From Clostridia bacterium (GTDB lineage: Bacteria > Bacillota > Clostridia > Christensenellales > Borkfalkiaceae), in the NCBI GenBank assembly GCA_017463325.1, contig JAFTPK010000002.1, positions 1-64,000 on the forward strand: DNA of 64,000 nt, in the 5' to 3' direction. The notes beneath the pieces were generated by a model that saw nothing but the letters and a program-made list of their open reading frames with translations, was not told the origin of the DNA and did no database searches. How positions within the stretch are numbered: the stretch's first letter is position 1; every line of letters begins with the position of its first letter. The translations under genes and the position numbers were made by a program. Positions 41,245 to 50,300 of the stretch are shown in pieces.

Positions 41245-44064
41245 ATGGAAGAAATCGTAATTAAAGGCGCAAAAGAAAACAACTTAAAAAATATTGACGT
41301 GACGATCCCTCGCGAAAAGCTCACCGTGTTGACGGGGCTTTCGGGGAGCGGGAAATCGACGCTTGCATTCGACACGATTTTTGCCGAGGGGCAACGGCGG
41401 TACGTGGAGAGCCTCTCTTCCTACGCCCGTCAATTTTTAGGGCAAATGGAAAAGCCCGACGTCGAGAGCATTGAGGGGCTTTCGCCCGCCATTTCTATTG
41501 ATCAAAAGACGACCTCGCACAATCCCCGTTCGACGGTGGGAACGGTGACGGAGATTTACGACTATCTTCGTCTGTTGTTCGCGCGGATCGGAATTCCGCA
41601 TTGTCCCAAGTGCGGGCGGGAAATCCGTCGGCAAACGGTGGACGAAATCGCCGATCAGATTATGTCTATGCCCGAGGGAAGCAAAATTCTCGTCAACGCG
41701 CCCGTGGTGCGCGGCCGTAAAGGGGAATACGTCAAGGAGTTGCAAGGCTTCCGTAAAAGCGGCTACGGCAGGGTGAAGATAGACGGGATCGTGTACGACC
41801 TGCAAGAGGAGATCAAGCTGGAAAAAAATGTCAAGCATACGATTTCCGTCGTGGTGGACAGGCTGATCGTTAAGCCATCTATGCAAAAGCGTTTGACGGA
41901 CAGCTTGGAAGCGGCGTTAAAGCTTGCGGACGGGCTGGTGGTGATCGACGACGGGGAAAAGGAAGAGTTGTATTCCGTCAATTACGCCTGTCCCGATTGC
42001 GGCATTTCCATTGAGGAGATCGAGCCGAGAATGTTCTCGTTCAACACCCCGTACGGCGCTTGTCCCACCTGCTTTGGTTTGGGTTTTAAACAGGTAGTCG
42101 ATCCCGATTTGATCTGCCCTGATAAAAACAAGACCATTCGCGAGGGCGCAATGAAGGTGACGGGTTGGAATTTAGGCTCGCAATCCATGGCGCTCATGGA
42201 GGTTTCGGCGATTGCCAAAGCCTACAATTTCTCGTTGGACGTGCCCGTTAAGGACCTGCCTAAGGACGTTTATCATTTGCTCATGTACGGCAATGGCGGC
42301 GAAAAAATTGATATGCAGTATTCGACGCGCACTTTCCAAGGCAAATTCAAAAAGGAATGGGAGGGGTACGTAAATAACTTGCAGCGGCGCTACGCCCAAA
42401 CCTCTTCGGTGGGGGTAAAATACGACATTGAACGGCTGATGCGGACGGCGCATTGCGACGCTTGCGACGGAAAGCGTTTGAAAAAAGAGGCGCTTGCGGT
42501 GTACGTCGGCGGGAAAAATATTTATGACGTTTGCGAACTGTCGGTGGACGAGCTTTGCGCCTTTTTCGATCGTCTGAAACCCACGCTGACCGCTACCGAG
42601 CATATGATTGCGGACGCTATTTTAAAGGAAATCGACAGCCGCTTGGGCTTTCTTCGGAACGTCGGGCTGAATTATTTAACGCTGTCGCGGACGGCGGCTA
42701 CCTTGTCGGGGGGCGAAAGTCAGCGTATTCGTTTGGCGACGCAGATCGGCAGCGCGCTTACGGGGGTGCTTTATATTTTAGACGAACCGAGTATCGGGCT
42801 GCACCAGCGGGATAACGAAAAGCTGCTCGCCTCCTTGAAAGGTTTACGCGATCTTGGCAATACGCTGATCGTCGTCGAGCACGACGAGGATACCATCAAA
42901 GCCGCCGACCATATCGTGGATATCGGTCCCAAAGCAGGAATCCACGGGGGAGAGATTGTGGCGCAGGGTACGCAAGAAGAGGTGATGAACGAGCCGCGTT
43001 CGATCACGGGCGACTATCTTGCGGGGCGTAGAAAGATCGAAGTGCCCGCCGTTCGGAAAAAATCGGACGGTAGGACGTTGAAAATTTTTGGTTGCAAGCA
43101 AAACAATTTAAAAAATATCGACGTGGAAATTCCCGTTGGGTTGATGACGGCGGTGACGGGGGTGTCGGGAAGCGGCAAATCCAGCCTCGTCAACGAAATC
43201 GTATATCCCAAGCTTGCCAACGACTTGAACGGCGCAAGACAGATCCTCGGCAGTTTTGATAAAATGGAGGGGATCGAGTACTTTGATAAGGTGATCGCGA
43301 TCGACCAAACCCCGATCGGACGGACGCCGCGGAGCAATCCCGCCACGTATACGGGGGTATTCGGCGCTATTCGCGACCTGTTTGCTATGACTCCCGACGC
43401 GCAGGAGCGCGGTTATAAGGCGGGGCGGTTTTCGTTTAACGTTGCGGGCGGCAGGTGCGAGCATTGCTTTGGCGACGGGATCATCAAAATCGAAATGCAC
43501 TTTTTGCCTGACATTTTCGTACCCTGCGAGGTGTGCGGCGGGAAACGCTACAACCGTGAAACGGTGGAGGTCAAGTACAAGGGCAAGAGCATTTCCGACG
43601 TCCTTGAAATGACGGTGGACGAGGCGTGTGAGTTCTTTGAAAATCACGCAGCCATTTATAATAAAATCAAGACCTTACAAGAGGTGGGGCTTGGATATAT
43701 CAAGCTTGGGCAAAGCTCCACGACCCTTTCAGGCGGGGAGGCGCAACGCGTCAAGCTTGCCACCGAGCTTTCTAAGCGTTCGACGGGCAAGACCATGTAT
43801 ATTTTGGACGAGCCGACGACGGGCTTGCATACCTACGACGTGGATAAGCTTATCAAAATTTTAACGAGGCTGCGCGACGGTGGTAATACCGTGCTGGTTA
43901 TCGAGCATAATTTGGACGTTGTGAAAACGGCAGATCATATTATCGACCTCGGCCCCGAGGGGGGCGTGGGCGGCGGCACGGTGCTTTGTACGGGCACGCC
44001 CGAAGAGGTGGCAAAGGTGGAAAACAGCTACACAGGGCAATTCTTAAAAAAGGTTTTAGATTGA
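41245..44064 (+). CDS. uvrA: Excinuclease ABC subunit A
   Basis: 939 residues, full length. Two ABC ATPase halves: Walker A GLSGSGKS near 32 and GVSGSGKS near 637, with signature [12 protein letters not shown] and [12 protein letters not shown]. Zinc modules are visible as CPDCGISI...CPTC (about 250-277) and CEHCFGDG...CEVC (about 737-763). It detects DNA lesions and loads UvrB. There is no strong ribosome site, so translation is probably coupled to uvrB. Confidence 0.98.
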   Translation: MEEIVIKGAKENNLKNIDVTIPREKLTVLTGLSGSGKSTLAFDTIFAEGQRRYVESLSSYARQFLGQMEKPDVESIEGLSPAISIDQKTTSHNPRSTVGTVTEIYDYLRLLFARIGIPHCPKCGREIRRQTVDEIADQIMSMPEGSKILVNAPVVRGRKGEYVKELQGFRKSGYGRVKIDGIVYDLQEEIKLEKNVKHTISVVVDRLIVKPSMQKRLTDSLEAALKLADGLVVIDDGEKEELYSVNYACPDCGISIEEIEPRMFSFNTPYGACPTCFGLGFKQVVDPDLICPDKNKTIREGAMKVTGWNLGSQSMALMEVSAIAKAYNFSLDVPVKDLPKDVYHLLMYGNGGEKIDMQYSTRTFQGKFKKEWEGYVNNLQRRYAQTSSVGVKYDIERLMRTAHCDACDGKRLKKEALAVYVGGKNIYDVCELSVDELCAFFDRLKPTLTATEHMIADAILKEIDSRLGFLRNVGLNYLTLSRTAATLSGGESQRIRLATQIGSALTGVLYILDEPSIGLHQRDNEKLLASLKGLRDLGNTLIVVEHDEDTIKAADHIVDIGPKAGIHGGEIVAQGTQEEVMNEPRSITGDYLAGRRKIEVPAVRKKSDGRTLKIFGCKQNNLKNIDVEIPVGLMTAVTGVSGSGKSSLVNEIVYPKLANDLNGARQILGSFDKMEGIEYFDKVIAIDQTPIGRTPRSNPATYTGVFGAIRDLFAMTPDAQERGYKAGRFSFNVAGGRCEHCFGDGIIKIEMHFLPDIFVPCEVCGGKRYNRETVEVKYKGKSISDVLEMTVDEACEFFENHAAIYNKIKTLQEVGLGYIKLGQSSTTLSGGEAQRVKLATELSKRSTGKTMYILDEPTTGLHTYDVDKLIKILTRLRDGGNTVLVIEHNLDVVKTADHIIDLGPEGGVGGGTVLCTGTPEEVAKVENSYTGQFLKKVLD

Positions 44065-44071
44065 GAAATTG

Positions 44072-44104
44072 AACGCTCGCGTAAAAAATACGCGGGCGTT
44101 TTTC
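44072..44104 (+). terminator. Terminator after uvrA
   Basis: AACGCTCGCGTA (44072-44083) pairs with TACGCGGGCGTT (44089-44100) with one wobble; a T run follows. Confidence 0.8.
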
Positions 44105-44105
44105 A

Positions 44106-44134
44106 TTGCTTTTTCGGCGTAAATATGGTATAAT
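44106..44134 (+). promoter_or_regulatory. Promoter of the nrnA-nrnA-surE operon
   Basis: TTGCTT (44106-44111), 17-base spacer, TATAAT (44129-44134); GCGAGGGA then precedes ATG 44165. Confidence 0.65.
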
Positions 44135-44164
44135 ATCATATTGAATACAAAAGCGAGGGAAACT

Positions 44165-45112
44165 ATGAGTTTTGAGGCTATTTTAAGGCAGATACGAAGC
44201 CACGACACGGTAATTTTGCATCGTCATAAAAACCCCGACGGTGACGCGCTGGGCAGCCAGATAGGGCTGAAACGCTTGATCGAGCACAATTTTCCTGAGA
44301 AAAAAGTGTACGCGGTGGGCGACGCCGCGGGGCGTTTTTCGTTTATGGACGGCAGTACCATGGACGAGATCACGGACGAAATTTACGCGGGCGCGCTTGC
44401 GATCGTACTCGATTGCGGCGCGGCGCACTTGATCAGCGACGACCGTTATCAAAAGGCGGCGGCAACCGCCCGTTTCGATCATCACATCTTTACGGGTAAG
44501 CTTGCAGGGGAAGAGGTGGTGGATACCTCGTACGAGAGCTGTGCGGGGTTGATTGCGGAGTTTGCGTTAAGAAACGGCCTTACGTTTTCCAAAGAGGCTG
44601 CCAAAGCGTTGTATACGGGCATGGTAACGGATTCGGGGCGGTTTCGTTACGATTCGACCAACGCAAACACCTTCCGTATCGCCTCCGAGCTAATGAAAAC
44701 GGGGTTTGACTTAAACGAGGTGTACGCAGGGCTGTATGCGGACGATTTCGCCTACGTGCGGCTTCGCGCGCAATTCACCTTAAAAATCAAGTTTACGGAC
44801 GTAGGCGTGGGGTATATTTACACGACTAAGGAGGAATTGCCCTCCTACGGCGTGGACACGTTCACGATTTCCCGCGGCATGGTAAGTACCATGGCTGATC
44901 TTCGCGGGGTGGACGTTTGGGTGAATTTCACCGAGGACGGCGATAAGGTGCTTGCCGAGATCCGTTCAAGTAAGTATAACGTCAACCCGATAGCGGTGAA
45001 ATACGGCGGCGGCGGACACGCGAAAGCAAGCGGCGCGGCATTGGCGGACAAAGCCGAGGCAATGGCGATGCTGGCTGATTTGGATAAGCTTGTAAAAGGA
45101 GAGGAAATATGA
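44165..45112 (+). CDS. nrnA: DHH/DHHA1 phosphoesterase, NrnA-like (copy 1)
   Basis: 315 residues from ATG 44165. DHH motifs are complete: NPDGDALGS (about 28-36), LDCG, DHH and VTDSGRFRY; the DHHA1 domain ends with YGGGGHAKASGA. The NrnA family degrades 2-5-base oligoribonucleotides and dephosphorylates 3'-phosphoadenosine 5'-phosphate. A close relative follows immediately, so the two may divide the substrates. First gene of a four-gene operon with overlapping starts. Confidence 0.9.
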   Translation: MSFEAILRQIRSHDTVILHRHKNPDGDALGSQIGLKRLIEHNFPEKKVYAVGDAAGRFSFMDGSTMDEITDEIYAGALAIVLDCGAAHLISDDRYQKAAATARFDHHIFTGKLAGEEVVDTSYESCAGLIAEFALRNGLTFSKEAAKALYTGMVTDSGRFRYDSTNANTFRIASELMKTGFDLNEVYAGLYADDFAYVRLRAQFTLKIKFTDVGVGYIYTTKEELPSYGVDTFTISRGMVSTMADLRGVDVWVNFTEDGDKVLAEIRSSKYNVNPIAVKYGGGGHAKASGAALADKAEAMAMLADLDKLVKGEEI

Positions 45113-46086
45113 ACGAACAGGTAAAGCTCATTTTTGAAAAAATAAAAGAGTACGATAAAATTTTGATTTTCCGTCATTTCCGTCCCGACGGCGACGCGGT
45201 AGGTTCGAGTAAAGGGCTTGCGACCCTCTTGAAAAACACCTTTCCCGAGAAGAAAATTTATCTGCAAAACGCCGATTTTGCCGAGTATCTTGCTTTCCTC
45301 GGGGGAGAGGACGAGCTGCTTGCACCGGAGGAATACGCGGACGCGCTCGGGATCGTCGTGGATACGGCGACGCAGGACAGAATTTCCTGTAAAAATTACT
45401 CCCTCTGCAAGGAGCTGATCAAGATCGACCACCATATCCCCGTGCAATCGTACGCGGGGCTGGAATGGGTGGAGGAACACCGTTCTTCTTGCTGTGAAAT
45501 GATCGCTGCCTTTTACGACGAGCTGAAAACGGAGTTGAAAATGGACGAGGCGGCAGCCACCTTGATTTACACGGGCATGGTAACGGATTCGGGGCGGTTT
45601 CGTTTCCGTGAGGTTTCTCCCGAAACCATGCGGCTTGCGGGGCTTATTTTATCGCAGGGGATCGACACCGAATGGTTATACGCGAATCTGTATATGAAAG
45701 AGTATCACACCTTTAAATTCGAGGGGTACGTGTACAAGAAAATGCAAATTTCTAAAAACGGCGTCGTGTCTATGTTCATCACGAATAAAATGAAGAAAAA
45801 GTTCGGGCTTTCGAGCGAGGACGCAAGCGCGGCTGTTTCGTATATGGATTCGGTGAAAAATTCGCTTGTCTGGATTGCGTTTATCGAGAGCGACGACGGC
45901 GCCATTCGCGTTCGACTTCGTTCGAGATTTTTGCCTATCAGCGATATTGCAGAGCGTTACCGCGGCGGCGGGCACGCCTGTGCGGCGGGAGCAACCGTCT
46001 ATTCCAAAGCGGAAATGAAAGCGCTAGTCAAGGAAGCGGACGAAAAACTGAAAGAATATAAAATGGCGCACGAGGGGTGGCTGTAA
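45109..46086 (+). CDS. DHH/DHHA1 phosphoesterase, NrnA-like (copy 2)
   Basis: 325 residues. RPDGDAVGSS, VVDTATQ, IDHH and VTDSGRFRF are intact and the DHHA1 end is YRGGGHACAAGA. It differs from copy 1 throughout the linker, so this is an old duplication rather than a recent one. ATGA overlap with copy 1 gives coupled translation. Substrate could be oligonucleotides, pAp or cyclic-dinucleotide products (pApA); DHH proteins of this size cover all three. Confidence 0.88.
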   Translation: MNEQVKLIFEKIKEYDKILIFRHFRPDGDAVGSSKGLATLLKNTFPEKKIYLQNADFAEYLAFLGGEDELLAPEEYADALGIVVDTATQDRISCKNYSLCKELIKIDHHIPVQSYAGLEWVEEHRSSCCEMIAAFYDELKTELKMDEAAATLIYTGMVTDSGRFRFREVSPETMRLAGLILSQGIDTEWLYANLYMKEYHTFKFEGYVYKKMQISKNGVVSMFITNKMKKKFGLSSEDASAAVSYMDSVKNSLVWIAFIESDDGAIRVRLRSRFLPISDIAERYRGGGHACAAGATVYSKAEMKALVKEADEKLKEYKMAHEGWL

Positions 46087-46811
46087 TGAAAATTTTAATT
46101 ACCAACGACGACGGCGTGGATACGCTCGGTATACGATTGCTGGCGCGGTGGGCGAAAAAGCTCGGCGAAGTGACCGTCGTTGCCCCTAAGGTGGAGCAGA
46201 GTGCAAAGAGTCACGCGATTGAAATTCGGGAGCCGATCGAGATCAAGAAAGTGCCGTTCGAGGACGGGATAGAAGCGTACGCGGTGGACTCGACCCCCGC
46301 TGATTGCGTACGCTTTGGCATAATCGGTTTAAAACGGAAATTCGACCTCGTGCTGTCGGGGATTAACCGCGGCGTAAACGTAGGGGCGGACGTCGTGTAT
46401 TCGGGCACGGTCGCCGCGATTTTCGAGGCGGCGCGTTTAGGAGTAAGGGCGATTGCCTTTTCCGCCTTTTTCGAGGGACAGGAGGCGGCTTCGCGGCATT
46501 TCGATTTGGCGTACGATTACCTGATTCAAAACAAGCTCTTTGACGAAAATCCCATTTGGAATATCAATATCCCCGACGAGCCGAAGGGGGTGCGTATGAC
46601 CTATCAAGGCTCCGCTTATTTTTCCGACGATTTCGTCAAAATCGAGGGGGAGGACAGGTATCGCCAAGAGGGGGATATTATTCCCGACGAGCAACCAAAC
46701 GACCCGTTTAGGGACACCGTCGCCGTGCACGCGGGCTACGTTTCGGTGACGCCGCTGCTTGCTACGCGTACGAATATGGCGGTCGTGGAAAAGTATAAGG
46801 AGAAGGCATGA
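46086..46811 (+). CDS. surE: 5'/3'-nucleotidase SurE
   Basis: 241 residues from ATG 46086 (TAATG overlap with the preceding stop, GAGGGG upstream), which gives the normal N terminus MKILITNDDGVDTLGIRLLA. Metal-binding NDDG, SGINRGVNVG and YSGTVAA motifs are complete. SurE removes phosphate from nucleoside monophosphates, with some exopolyphosphatase activity. It follows the oligonucleotide-degrading NrnA pair, so products of those enzymes could be its substrates. Confidence 0.95.
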   Translation: MKILITNDDGVDTLGIRLLARWAKKLGEVTVVAPKVEQSAKSHAIEIREPIEIKKVPFEDGIEAYAVDSTPADCVRFGIIGLKRKFDLVLSGINRGVNVGADVVYSGTVAAIFEAARLGVRAIAFSAFFEGQEAASRHFDLAYDYLIQNKLFDENPIWNINIPDEPKGVRMTYQGSAYFSDDFVKIEGEDRYRQEGDIIPDEQPNDPFRDTVAVHAGYVSVTPLLATRTNMAVVEKYKEKA

Positions 46812-47800
46812 AGACGAAAAAACCTTTTACGGCGATTGCGTTCGGGGTGCTTGTCGCCTTGCTTTTTTGCTCTTGCGGAAACGACGCGCCTGCTACGGAG
46901 AGCGGCGGCTCTTCAATTTCTACGCCCGCGCAGCCTACCGTTCTTTCCTATACGAAGCCGTCGTACGAGCTGCCGAATTTAGTCGGCCCTGCCGCCGATC
47001 CGTACGTAAGTATCAGGAAAGCGGCGTTTTATGCAAGCTATACGGTGGCGGCAAGCAACGCGGACGCCAAATATCGCTCCAAACACGGCTTTTTATCGGG
47101 TGATCTTACCGTTCCCGACCAAACTCCCGTAGCGATTAAAAATCAGCCGAAATACGGCGAAAAATACGTTCGTAACGCCGAGATGCTCTATTCGGAGGAC
47201 GGCAATGCGTATACGGTGCTTGACGCCGAGGGGAGAGAGGCGTTCACGGTCTTTAAAGACGGCGGGTATATCACCTTAGAGGAGGTGGCGGCGTACGTGT
47301 ATGCATTCGGTACTTTTCCCGCTAACCACGTTTCCAAAAAGAAACCTAAGCCGTCGAGCAGCCTTTGGGGGGAATATTTGCGCGCCAACCATTCCCACTT
47401 CTCGGGCGATACCTCCAAATACCCCTACGAGCCGATTTTGCCGAACATTTCCGGTTGCGGCGGGGAGTTGCAGTACTGGGAAATGGACGTTGGCACGACG
47501 GGCACCGATTGCGACCCGAATTATCAAGCGACGATTTATAACAACGGCACCCGTATCGAGCGGGGTGCGGCGCGGATCGTGTATGCGAAAGAGGACTTAA
47601 ACGGAAACGGCGTGTACGAGCAAGGGGAGTTTCACTTGTTCTATACCTATAATCATTACAACGATTTTCAAGAATACTTGAATTATTACGGAGGCTGGGG
47701 AAAGAAATTCGGCAACGTGACGGGCGGCGGTACGCTATCTAGCAAAACCGATTACCATCCGACCCGTTATGAGGCGGCTGTGTTTGCTTACCTACGATAA
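46808..47800 (+). CDS. Lipoprotein with barnase-like ribonuclease domain
   Basis: 330 residues, signal peptide and lipobox-like LLFCSC (Cys23). Residues 153-290 align by motif with barnase: a helix ITLEEVAAYVYAFGTFPANH with following KKKPKP (compare the YL..YHKLPDNYITK region), WEMDV with Glu225, RGAAR with Arg252 and Arg256 four residues apart, and YNHYNDF with His283. These correspond to Glu73, Arg83, Arg87 and His102 of barnase. An insertion before His283 contains DLNGNGVYEQGE (263-274), which fits an EF-hand-like calcium loop. About 125 residues of unknown fold precede the domain. It is surface-anchored; no barstar inhibitor gene is adjacent. ATGA overlap with surE. Confidence 0.65.
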   Translation: MKTKKPFTAIAFGVLVALLFCSCGNDAPATESGGSSISTPAQPTVLSYTKPSYELPNLVGPAADPYVSIRKAAFYASYTVAASNADAKYRSKHGFLSGDLTVPDQTPVAIKNQPKYGEKYVRNAEMLYSEDGNAYTVLDAEGREAFTVFKDGGYITLEEVAAYVYAFGTFPANHVSKKKPKPSSSLWGEYLRANHSHFSGDTSKYPYEPILPNISGCGGELQYWEMDVGTTGTDCDPNYQATIYNNGTRIERGAARIVYAKEDLNGNGVYEQGEFHLFYTYNHYNDFQEYLNYYGGWGKKFGNVTGGGTLSSKTDYHPTRYEAAVFAYLR

Positions 47801-47826
47801 AAAAAGGGCGAAAGCCCTTTTTTTGT
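47801..47826 (+). terminator. Terminator of the nrnA-surE-RNase operon
   Basis: AAAAAGGGC-GAAA-GCCCTTTTTTT, a compact hairpin with GAAA loop right after the stop codon. Confidence 0.85.
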
Positions 47827-47841
47827 TGTAAAATTTGTTGT

Positions 47842-47873
47842 AAAAAACGAGCCGCCCCCGAAAGGGAGCGGCT
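47842..47873 (-). terminator. Terminator of the minus-strand nuclease/ABC operon
   Basis: AGCCGCCCCC-GAAA-GGGAGCGGCT, nine pairs with one C-A mismatch, followed on the minus strand by CGTTTTTT. Confidence 0.75.
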
Positions 47874-47907
47874 GTTTTCAGAATTGCTCTAAAAATTTGT
47901 TCGTCGA

Positions 47908-50241
47908 TTATTTTGCAAGCGCAAGATAAGCGATCGAGTTGACCATTGCACGGTAAGCGTTGGAAGAAGTGCTAACGGTAACGGTCTTGGTCGTTCTGGT
48001 GTCGATTACGATTTCGGTGTAAGCGCCGTCGTTGGAAACGGTGTCTACGTTATAGGTAGCGCCGCCGATATCCAAAGCACCTTTGTTGGCTTTGTAGCCC
48101 GCAACTTTAAGAACGACTACGTCAACGTCTGCGCCAACGGTGAACGTGAACGTACCCACTTTGGAGCTGGTACCAAGCTTGATGCAGGATTTACCCGTAG
48201 CGTCGAACGCAGGGCCGTAAACCTTGCTCATAGCGCTGAGGGCAAGAGTGTAGCTGCCTTCGGTATAGGAAGCGGTTTCGCCAAGGTCGTTGCCGTCTGC
48301 GTGCGCGGTTTCACCGTCGGTGTCGTTTGCGCCGAATTCAAACGTCGCAAGCGTCGTCGCGTTGGTGATGTCGGGAGCAGCTTCGGGAGCTACTTCGTAG
48401 GATTCAAGGATACAACCTGCGTCGAATTCGATCGTACCGTTGTAGTTCTTGATGATACCCGAAACGGTGACCGTGTCGCCGGCTTTGATAACGTCCGCAC
48501 CCGTACCTTTCATACGGAAGCACGTGATCAGCTTATCTTCCTTGTCGCCAACCTGAATGATAACGGTGACGTTTTGATATTCTGCGTTGTATGCAGTTTT
48601 TACGTTGGTGATCACACCCGTAAGCATTTGCGTACCTTCCATAGAAGTACCTTTTTCAAGTGCGTACGCCGCGTCTACAATCGAAGCAGCCGTCTGAACT
48701 GCGTCAATCGTACAGCCCTGATCGAATTCGATCGTACCGTTATAGTTCTTGATGATACCCGAAACGGTGATTGTATCGCCTGCTGCGATCGTGTCCGCAC
48801 CCGTGCCTGTCAAACGATAACATTCAATGGGTTTATCCGCTCTGCCTGCAACGGCAATGGTAACGGTAATATTGCCGTATTTTTCGCTGTATTCGCTGTT
48901 CACTTTCGTGATGATACCCGTCAAGGTTTGCGTGCCTTCCAAGGATTCGCCCTTTTCAAGCGCGTACGCTGCGTCTACGATTACCGTAGGATCCGCAACG
49001 GGAGGGGTAAGGGTAAGGGTGAAGGTTTGGGTAACTTCTTCTTCGCCGAGGGTAAGGGTAGCCGTCAAAACAACCGTCGTTTCAGCCGTCACTTCGCTTA
49101 TCGTAAGTACGTTTTCCGCAAGCGTAACCGCCGCGTTCGTTTCTACGCTCCAAGCGATCGCAACGTCGGTGTACGTCGTACCTGCCGTGGGCAGAGTTGC
49201 TTCGCCCGCTGCGTTGTAAGCGGTAACGACTTCAAGAGCTGCCTTTTCAAATTCTACTTTCACTTCGTCCGTGATCGCGGATTTGTCTACCATGGTAACG
49301 AGTTTCCCAACGCAAGCGTCTTTGTCCGTGATGTCCGCAACGTCCATTGCGCCGAAGGTGTAGTAGGTGCCGTTCGTACCAAGGAAATAGGTAACCGTTT
49401 TGATTTCGGTCGTGTTTTCTTCCGCGCCGGCTTTTACGCCCGCGAGAGTAGCAACCATGGTGCCGTAGGTTTCGCTATACGTGAATTCGTAGGTAGCGGT
49501 TTCGTCGCTGGCAACGGTAGTCGTTTCGGAAAGGATCGCGTTGTCGTGCCAAGAACCGTTATTATAGGTGTTCTTAACGCCGATATACTGCTTGACGGGT
49601 TCGTCGTTGTCCGTGAACGTCGTGAACGTCAGATAGAACGAACCTGCCTTGCCGTCAACCGCTTCCGCGTAAACGTCAATCCCGTTTTCATAGGTTTCGC
49701 CGTTGCTCGCGTTGGTGGTAGCGAGATAGAACCCGCTCATTTTGCCCGTGAAATAGAGGTCGGTTTTCTTCGTGACCTGACGCATATAGAGTTTATATGC
49801 GGTGCCTTCTACGGGAGCTGCAGTGATCGCGCTGGGTACGACGGAGGGCGCTTTGAGCACGGTACGGTTGAACGTAAGGGTCTCGGTGTTGCCCGCTGCG
49901 TCTTTGATCGTCGCGGTGAGAACGTACGCAATGTCAGCAGTCGCTTCTTCGTCTACGTCGATCGTAACGGTCTTGTCGCCGGGAACGACGGTAACGCCTT
50001 CGGTGACGTCAACGGACCATTCGATCGTGTACGTCGCGCCGTCGAATGCGAGCGAGTTGACAACGGTGTAATCTTCGCGAGTTTCAACGTCTTTGGATTT
50101 GTACATATCGTTGAGATATGCTTTCGCGTCCGTAAGACCGCTCGCGGAAGAAGAGCCGCTGTCGTTCGTCTGACCGCACGCCGCGAAGCAAGCCGCACAT
50201 GCAAGGGTGGCAAGAATGCCGGTGATGAGTTTCTTCTTCAT
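47908..50241 (-). CDS. Lipoprotein with Ig-like and nuclease-associated OB-fold repeats
   Basis: 777 residues, lipobox FAAC (Cys22). Atrophied bacterial-Ig modules occupy about 40-135 and 320-410 (FDGATYTIEWSV, YTDVAIAWSVE). Two near-duplicate OB-fold modules follow (VDAAYALEKG...GTQTLTGIITKV...TVSGIIKNYNGTIEF), about 417-510 and 514-610, and a C-terminal beta-rich domain ends the protein. The OB modules resemble those attached to secreted nucleases and to the C terminus of the neighbouring nuclease, so nucleic-acid binding is plausible. Last gene of the operon, 59 bases after the nuclease. No catalytic motif was seen. Confidence 0.75.
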   Translation of the reverse strand: MKKKLITGILATLACAACFAACGQTNDSGSSSASGLTDAKAYLNDMYKSKDVETREDYTVVNSLAFDGATYTIEWSVDVTEGVTVVPGDKTVTIDVDEEATADIAYVLTATIKDAAGNTETLTFNRTVLKAPSVVPSAITAAPVEGTAYKLYMRQVTKKTDLYFTGKMSGFYLATTNASNGETYENGIDVYAEAVDGKAGSFYLTFTTFTDNDEPVKQYIGVKNTYNNGSWHDNAILSETTTVASDETATYEFTYSETYGTMVATLAGVKAGAEENTTEIKTVTYFLGTNGTYYTFGAMDVADITDKDACVGKLVTMVDKSAITDEVKVEFEKAALEVVTAYNAAGEATLPTAGTTYTDVAIAWSVETNAAVTLAENVLTISEVTAETTVVLTATLTLGEEEVTQTFTLTLTPPVADPTVIVDAAYALEKGESLEGTQTLTGIITKVNSEYSEKYGNITVTIAVAGRADKPIECYRLTGTGADTIAAGDTITVSGIIKNYNGTIEFDQGCTIDAVQTAASIVDAAYALEKGTSMEGTQMLTGVITNVKTAYNAEYQNVTVIIQVGDKEDKLITCFRMKGTGADVIKAGDTVTVSGIIKNYNGTIEFDAGCILESYEVAPEAAPDITNATTLATFEFGANDTDGETAHADGNDLGETASYTEGSYTLALSAMSKVYGPAFDATGKSCIKLGTSSKVGTFTFTVGADVDVVVLKVAGYKANKGALDIGGATYNVDTVSNDGAYTEIVIDTRTTKTVTVSTSSNAYRAMVNSIAYLALAK

Positions 50242-50300
50242 GGAAATTTCTCCTTTATATAATAATATTTTTTTAGAGCCTAAATGAAAGAAAGTATTAC

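Noticed and set aside
48301..50262. 653-codon + strand frame over the OB-repeat lipoprotein
   Set aside because: It lies opposite a gene with a clear lipobox, domains and operon position. Its translation is Arg/Val/Phe-rich with no domain.
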